Positions 59,938-64,000 of a DNA stretch of 64,000 nt are shown piece by piece. Source of the DNA: Lepidodermella squamata (Eukaryota > Gastrotricha); contig JBLDXI010000013.1 in assembly GCA_047495785.1 (NCBI GenBank), positions 2,728,001 through 2,792,000 of the forward strand, written 5' to 3'. Both the position numbers and the translations under genes were made by a program. Positions within the stretch are counted from its first letter, which is position 1; the number at the start of each line of letters is the position of its first letter. The notes below the pieces were generated by a model. That model made no database searches. It saw nothing but the letters and a program-made list of their open reading frames with translations, and was not told the origin of the DNA.

Positions 59938-62900
59938 TCACTCCGCGTCGTTACTTTGAGGAGGATGTATCCGCGTCCGCCGTTGCTTGCGACCTCGCCG
60001 CTTCGACGACCGCGGCCGGTTAGGCCTGCGGTTCGACACTGGCTGGGGTTGTTGATCAGGCTGGTCCTCTAAAGCGTGTAGTTGCTGCTGGGTCTTCTTC
60101 GGCACGGCAGGCTGCTCCGGTGGCTGCTGATTCGCCCTCGCTATAGCCGGCGCGCCCCCTCGATTCGCTAAGGCGTCATTCGCGAACCTGCCGTCATTTC
60201 TCGCAACCGCAGCCTGAATCAACGGCAATTGCCGCCTGGCTGCTCGGGTGCGGTCATTCATCAACAGCCTGAATGACACCAACCCGTTTTGATCCATGAC
60301 CCCGTCGTGACTGAGGGTTTCATTCGTCAAAACACGGACTAAATCACTGGAGACAAACGGCCAAGGATCGCCCTCATCAGCGAGAGGAATTACCAAAAAT
60401 CTCGAGCCGATCGAGTTGTTACTGTAATGGAACCCGATAACATCACCGACCTGTGCCTCCAACTGCTGGCCCGGTCCAACTTCAATCTGATTGAACCCGT
60501 AAACCATCGACCTGACCAGGTTCGAGCCGATCAACTGGTAGTCGAATCGGTTCGTACCGACCTGCTGAGTCGGTCGCCAGACATCCAGGAAAATTTCTGC
60601 GCGCTCGTAGTAACGGCTCAGGCAGTAGAACGACCATTTTCGAATCATTCCAGCGCACGTGAACATCAAATCTGGGAAAACATGCACAGAAGACTTCAAC
60701 ACGTAGCTTTGCTCGTTCTGGGCCACCATCGCTGGTATGTAAGGACCGACGTAGCAACCAACATCTGGGCTCAGCGGGGTCGTAGGGGGTAAAACTGGTT
60801 GAAGAGTCACCGTGGCACGGTTGTTATTTCGAATGGTAGTGATTGCTGTCGCGGATGGTCGGGTTGACATTCTAGGAGGTAGTAATGTGACTGTTGCTGG
60901 TAGCAGCGTTCGAGTTTGGAAACGGGGTGGAAGTGGCGCAGGGATCGGTGTCGTAGTCACGCCAACGCTTAGCCCGCTGAGGCAGACTGGCAGGTCAGAC
61001 CACGAATTGTCACCGACACAGGTGATAACCGGACTACCCGCCAGGACGAAACCAGGTAGGCAGGAGACTAAAACTTGCTCGCCAGCTCGGCAAATTAGCT
61101 CGGAACAGCTTGGAACGATAGTGCCATTTGTCACGGCGGGTAAAATGCTACATTGACTCGCTGTGGGAGAGAATTTTTTAGGAAAAATCTTGAAACTTTT
61201 GTTTTAGAAATCTTACGTTTGCAAAATGGTGGAACCGACCACTCGCCATTTCGGCATTCTACAACTGCATTTCCAGCGATAAGGAATCCAGCCGCGCATC
61301 GATACAGCGCTGAATCGCCATCAGCGGCTGCGTTAGTGAACGATTTTTGGTCGATAAACGCGTTTTGGATGATGGGCGCCGGTCCGCATGACTTGCGCTC
61401 ACGCTCGCACGTCGGCAACGGCGACCATGAATCATCAGCGATACACGAGACATTGCTACGGCCACGCAGGTTGAAGCCCTTCGAACAGCCGTAGACAATG
61501 TAATCGCCGGCATTAGCCGAATTGCCGCTCTCCATCGAAAAGGAAGTAAACAGGGCTTGAGCGTTATCGGGGGTTGGCGGCATTTGTAGACACCGACGAG
61601 TTTCTATAGCAAAAAACTCGAACAATAAATAAAAAGATTCCACCTTAAAACTCACTCCGACAGCCGAATAGCGGCGGGGACCAAACGTTTCCGTTACATG
61701 TGATAGTGTCATTGCCGATCAGTGAGAATCCGTCCTGGCAGGCGTACCGAGCAGAGTCACCCGGGCTACTCACAGTGCTACCAGTCGGTGAGTCATACGA
61801 GCGCCATGAAACGTAAGCGTATGGCACCGTTAGCGGCGGATCGCCGCAGGTCAGGCGTTGACAGATGAATTCAAACCGACTCCAGCTGATTTCGCGGCAA
61901 ACAATTGTCGAATTTCCTATCAGCTGGTAACCAGGGTCGCATGCGTATATTACGTAGTCATTAGGGCCACTCTGCTGGCCGTGATAGCTCTTATAAGCGA
62001 CATTCGCATGCGGCACATCAGCGGAAGGCGGATCGCCACAAGACAACTCTAAAATTTACCAAAAAATCGCTAAAATAGTCAAACAAATAAAATTTGACGG
62101 CCAACTTTTGCATTGGAAATCTGCTGCTGACCAAATGCCGTTGGTTCCGCAAATGATTGTGTCATTGCCAACGATCATGTAGTCTTGTAAGCAAACATAT
62201 CGAATCGCATCGCCGGGCTTCGAGGGTTCGCTTGACATTGAATACGTCGAGAAAACCATAACTGAATGCTGGGGCACCGACGGCATACCGCAGGTGTGAG
62301 CTGTAAGCATTCGGCAAAAATTCATTAGAAAATAAGTTTAGATTTTTGTTGAAGAGATTCGACGGCCGATTTGTGTTCCAACCCTTGTTTTGCTGAAAAA
62401 AAACTCCTGCTGTACCTTGATTTTGAATTATTTAGAATCTAACTTTGAGATACACCGCGTATCAAAATGCCATTTCGTTTGTCTCAATATCTTCGACCAT
62501 TTTTTTATACACATTTTTTTACAACGACGAGTTACGGAATTTTTTTCAGATGAGCGTTTTCACGGAATCGTTTTACATAGGAGTTTAGCATAGTTAGTAT
62601 GAATAGGTAAGTTATACACATTATTTACAATCCATCGCTGTACACAACATAATCGATTGTCGGAAAGAATCGCCACCATATTGACGCAGGAAAAAAAAAT
62701 GACGAAATAATGAATGAATGAAAATTGAGCCGATGTTGCAAAAAATATGAGGCGCGGCGGGTATAATTTTTACCTGGAACGTTTTCATCCTCTACAAAAC
62801 AATTCGAAGAAATTAAATTGCGTAAAATTGAGACCTCTTGTTCTGCGTTACAACATCAGAAATTGAAGTATAAAATGATGAGCAAATGAGTTTTGCGGCG

Positions 62901-64000
62901 GCAAAAACTTTGATGCATGAATCTTTCCTCCATTTTTTGTAATTTAAATTAAAATGACACGTTTACGAAAGATGCTCCCGTTTTGCGCCAGAAATAGGCG
63001 GTCAGATTGTCAACGAAAAAAACACTCCTAAATCTACGAAAAACAGAACTGAAAATTTGGTTAATATTCATCAAGTTGCGTCCGGTAAGCACTCGGGCAC
63101 GGGCATCGACCAGCGGCCCGATGATTGGCAGGTGATAGCGTCCTCAGGTCCGGTTATCGAATAGCCGGGGAAGCAGCGGTAGATCGCCTGAGATCCAACG
63201 ATAAAGCCCTGAACTTCAACGACGCCGTTTTGAATCTGCGGCGGTTCAACGCAGTCAGCAGCTATAAATCGACGAAGAAATACAAAATAGTTGAAATTAT
63301 CTCAGAATAAGTCGCGTCAATCTCAGCAACAAAAATGTAAAAGCAAAGTTGTAAGGAACAAATTAGAAATAAAATGAAGAGAAAAATCGCGAGCCTAAAC
63401 TCTATAAAAATTAGATTTGATCTGGAATCCTTCCAACAAATTTCCCATCCATAAAAAATCGATAACTGATAACTCTTTGAAATAAAAATAAGGGAAAAAC
63501 TAATAAATTCACACACAGACACTCGGAAACATAATATCCTATCACCAAGGAAAATTTACCTTGTTCCAAATCTGAAAGGCCTGGTATAAAATTGAAAGAT
63601 TTTAATTGAGTGCTTTCTTGATTCGCGGAATTTTCTCTTCAATTTTTATTTCATTCTTTGCTAAATATTATTTCGCATACCGACGCAGGACGGAATGGCA
63701 GACCAGGCGCCGTTCTGCCCGCAGGTTATGGTCGGGTCTCCCAGCATTTGATACCGAGGTTTACACCGATAAGTAGCCGACGATCCGAACGAGTAGCCAG
63801 TCAGGCGTAAAATTTCCGCATTGGAAACGGCTGGCGGGCCGTAGCAGACAACCTCGCGGCAAACGGGCGGTTCGCTCCACGAGCCAGACGGGCTGCAACT
63901 GACAACCGGGTTGCCGATGATGCGGTAGCCGGACTGGCACGTGTACGTCGCCAAAGCGCCGACAACTGTGCTGCTGTACGCCACGTCCGAGTTGGAAACC
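59938..64000 (-). CDS. Secreted-type multi-sushi (CCP) protein, 5' end outside the window
   Basis: Exons >64000-63681, 62300-62106, 62048-61656, 61603-61217 and 61160-59938 join in phase 1. Each sushi module has the paired-Cys pattern with CGDPP-like starts and a conserved late Trp (for example WSVPPFC, WSPPLFGC). At least eight sushi modules are visible. The last exon carries one more module, a Pro/Thr-rich linker, then a non-sushi domain of about 170 residues with IRKWSFYCLS, EIFLDVWRP and QVGDVIGFHYSNN, resembling jelly-roll beta-sandwich modules of invertebrate extracellular proteins. The C-terminus is very basic (KRRGRKQRRTR). Start, signal peptide and any further domains lie beyond the window. 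Confidence 0.85.
62301..63070 (-). other. Intron of the sushi gene
   Basis: AT-rich intronic DNA between the regular exon at 62300 and the alternative terminal exon. Frames here are not supported. Confidence 0.5.
63071..63261 (-). CDS. Alternative terminal exon of the sushi gene
   Basis: After a TTTATAG acceptor in the same phase as the exon at 62300, this exon encodes one complete sushi module (ADCVEPPQIQNGVVEV to WSMPVPEC) and then LPDAT and a TGA stop. No usable donor keeps the frame, so it reads as a final exon rather than a cassette. Splicing 63681 to 63261 would end the protein here. Splicing 63681 to 62300 skips it and continues to the beta-sandwich C-terminus. A dead exon left from module duplication is the alternative. 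Confidence 0.7.

Overview
The window is animal (metazoan) nuclear DNA from a compact invertebrate genome. It holds about 23 protein-coding genes in 64 kb on both strands. Many introns are only 45-70 nt, and several large genes have one or two exons. The gene set is housekeeping plus membrane biology: DEAD-box helicases, ESCRT-III, complex I, proteasome, mitoribosome, Atg8, CLC, TMC and sushi proteins. I cannot name the species. The Atg8 gene is of the GABARAPL2/GATE-16 type. Exon joins were made by hand from splice signals, reading frame and remembered family alignments; no search was run.

Layout. 1-2140: no gene, but a candidate foldback/MITE-like element (548-1511) with 22-bp tandem repeats inside. 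2141-3222 (+): a DUSP22/15-type phosphatase. 3870-9147 (-): four tandem MARVEL-like four-helix membrane proteins and a possible decayed fifth copy. 9335-13136 (-): UBE3B-type HECT ligase. 13423-16068 (-): TMC channel protein. 17301-20245 (+): a BRAT1-like HEAT protein, then 53 nt later a five-helix membrane protein resembling an isolated ABCC TMD0. 20615-23195 (+): DDX1. 24428-37038 (-): a ClC-7-type lysosomal chloride/proton exchanger with four candidate alternative first exons and an altered anion-selectivity motif. 38010-40745 (-): two unrecognised genes, one Lys/Ser-rich nuclear-type and one acidic Ser-rich coiled coil. 41040-41894 (-): NUDT21/CFIm25. 42354-44207 (-): two tandem CHMP4 genes whose C-terminal ALIX-binding helices differ. 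45264-46604 (+): NDUFA10. 46817-47470 (+): short Ajuba-like LIM protein. 47720-48141 (+): GABARAPL2. 48142-50745: mostly empty, with weak antisense coding traces. 50746-52847 (+): MRPL39 and PSMB5, 59 nt apart. 53081-55282 (+): LRR membrane protein. 56345-59472 (+): DDX27. 59938 to the window edge (-): sushi-repeat protein with a jelly-roll-like C-terminal domain and an alternative terminal exon.

Functional links are loose, as expected in an animal genome. CHMP4, the Atg8 protein and the ClC-7-type exchanger all act on endosome/lysosome/autophagy membranes. DDX1, DDX27 and CFIm25 act in RNA processing. NDUFA10 and MRPL39 are mitochondrial. The items most worth a second look are the CLC selectivity change and its promoter array, the CHMP4 divergence, the lone TMD0-like gene, the BRAT1-like C-terminal cysteine, the MARVEL cluster and the sushi alternative ending.
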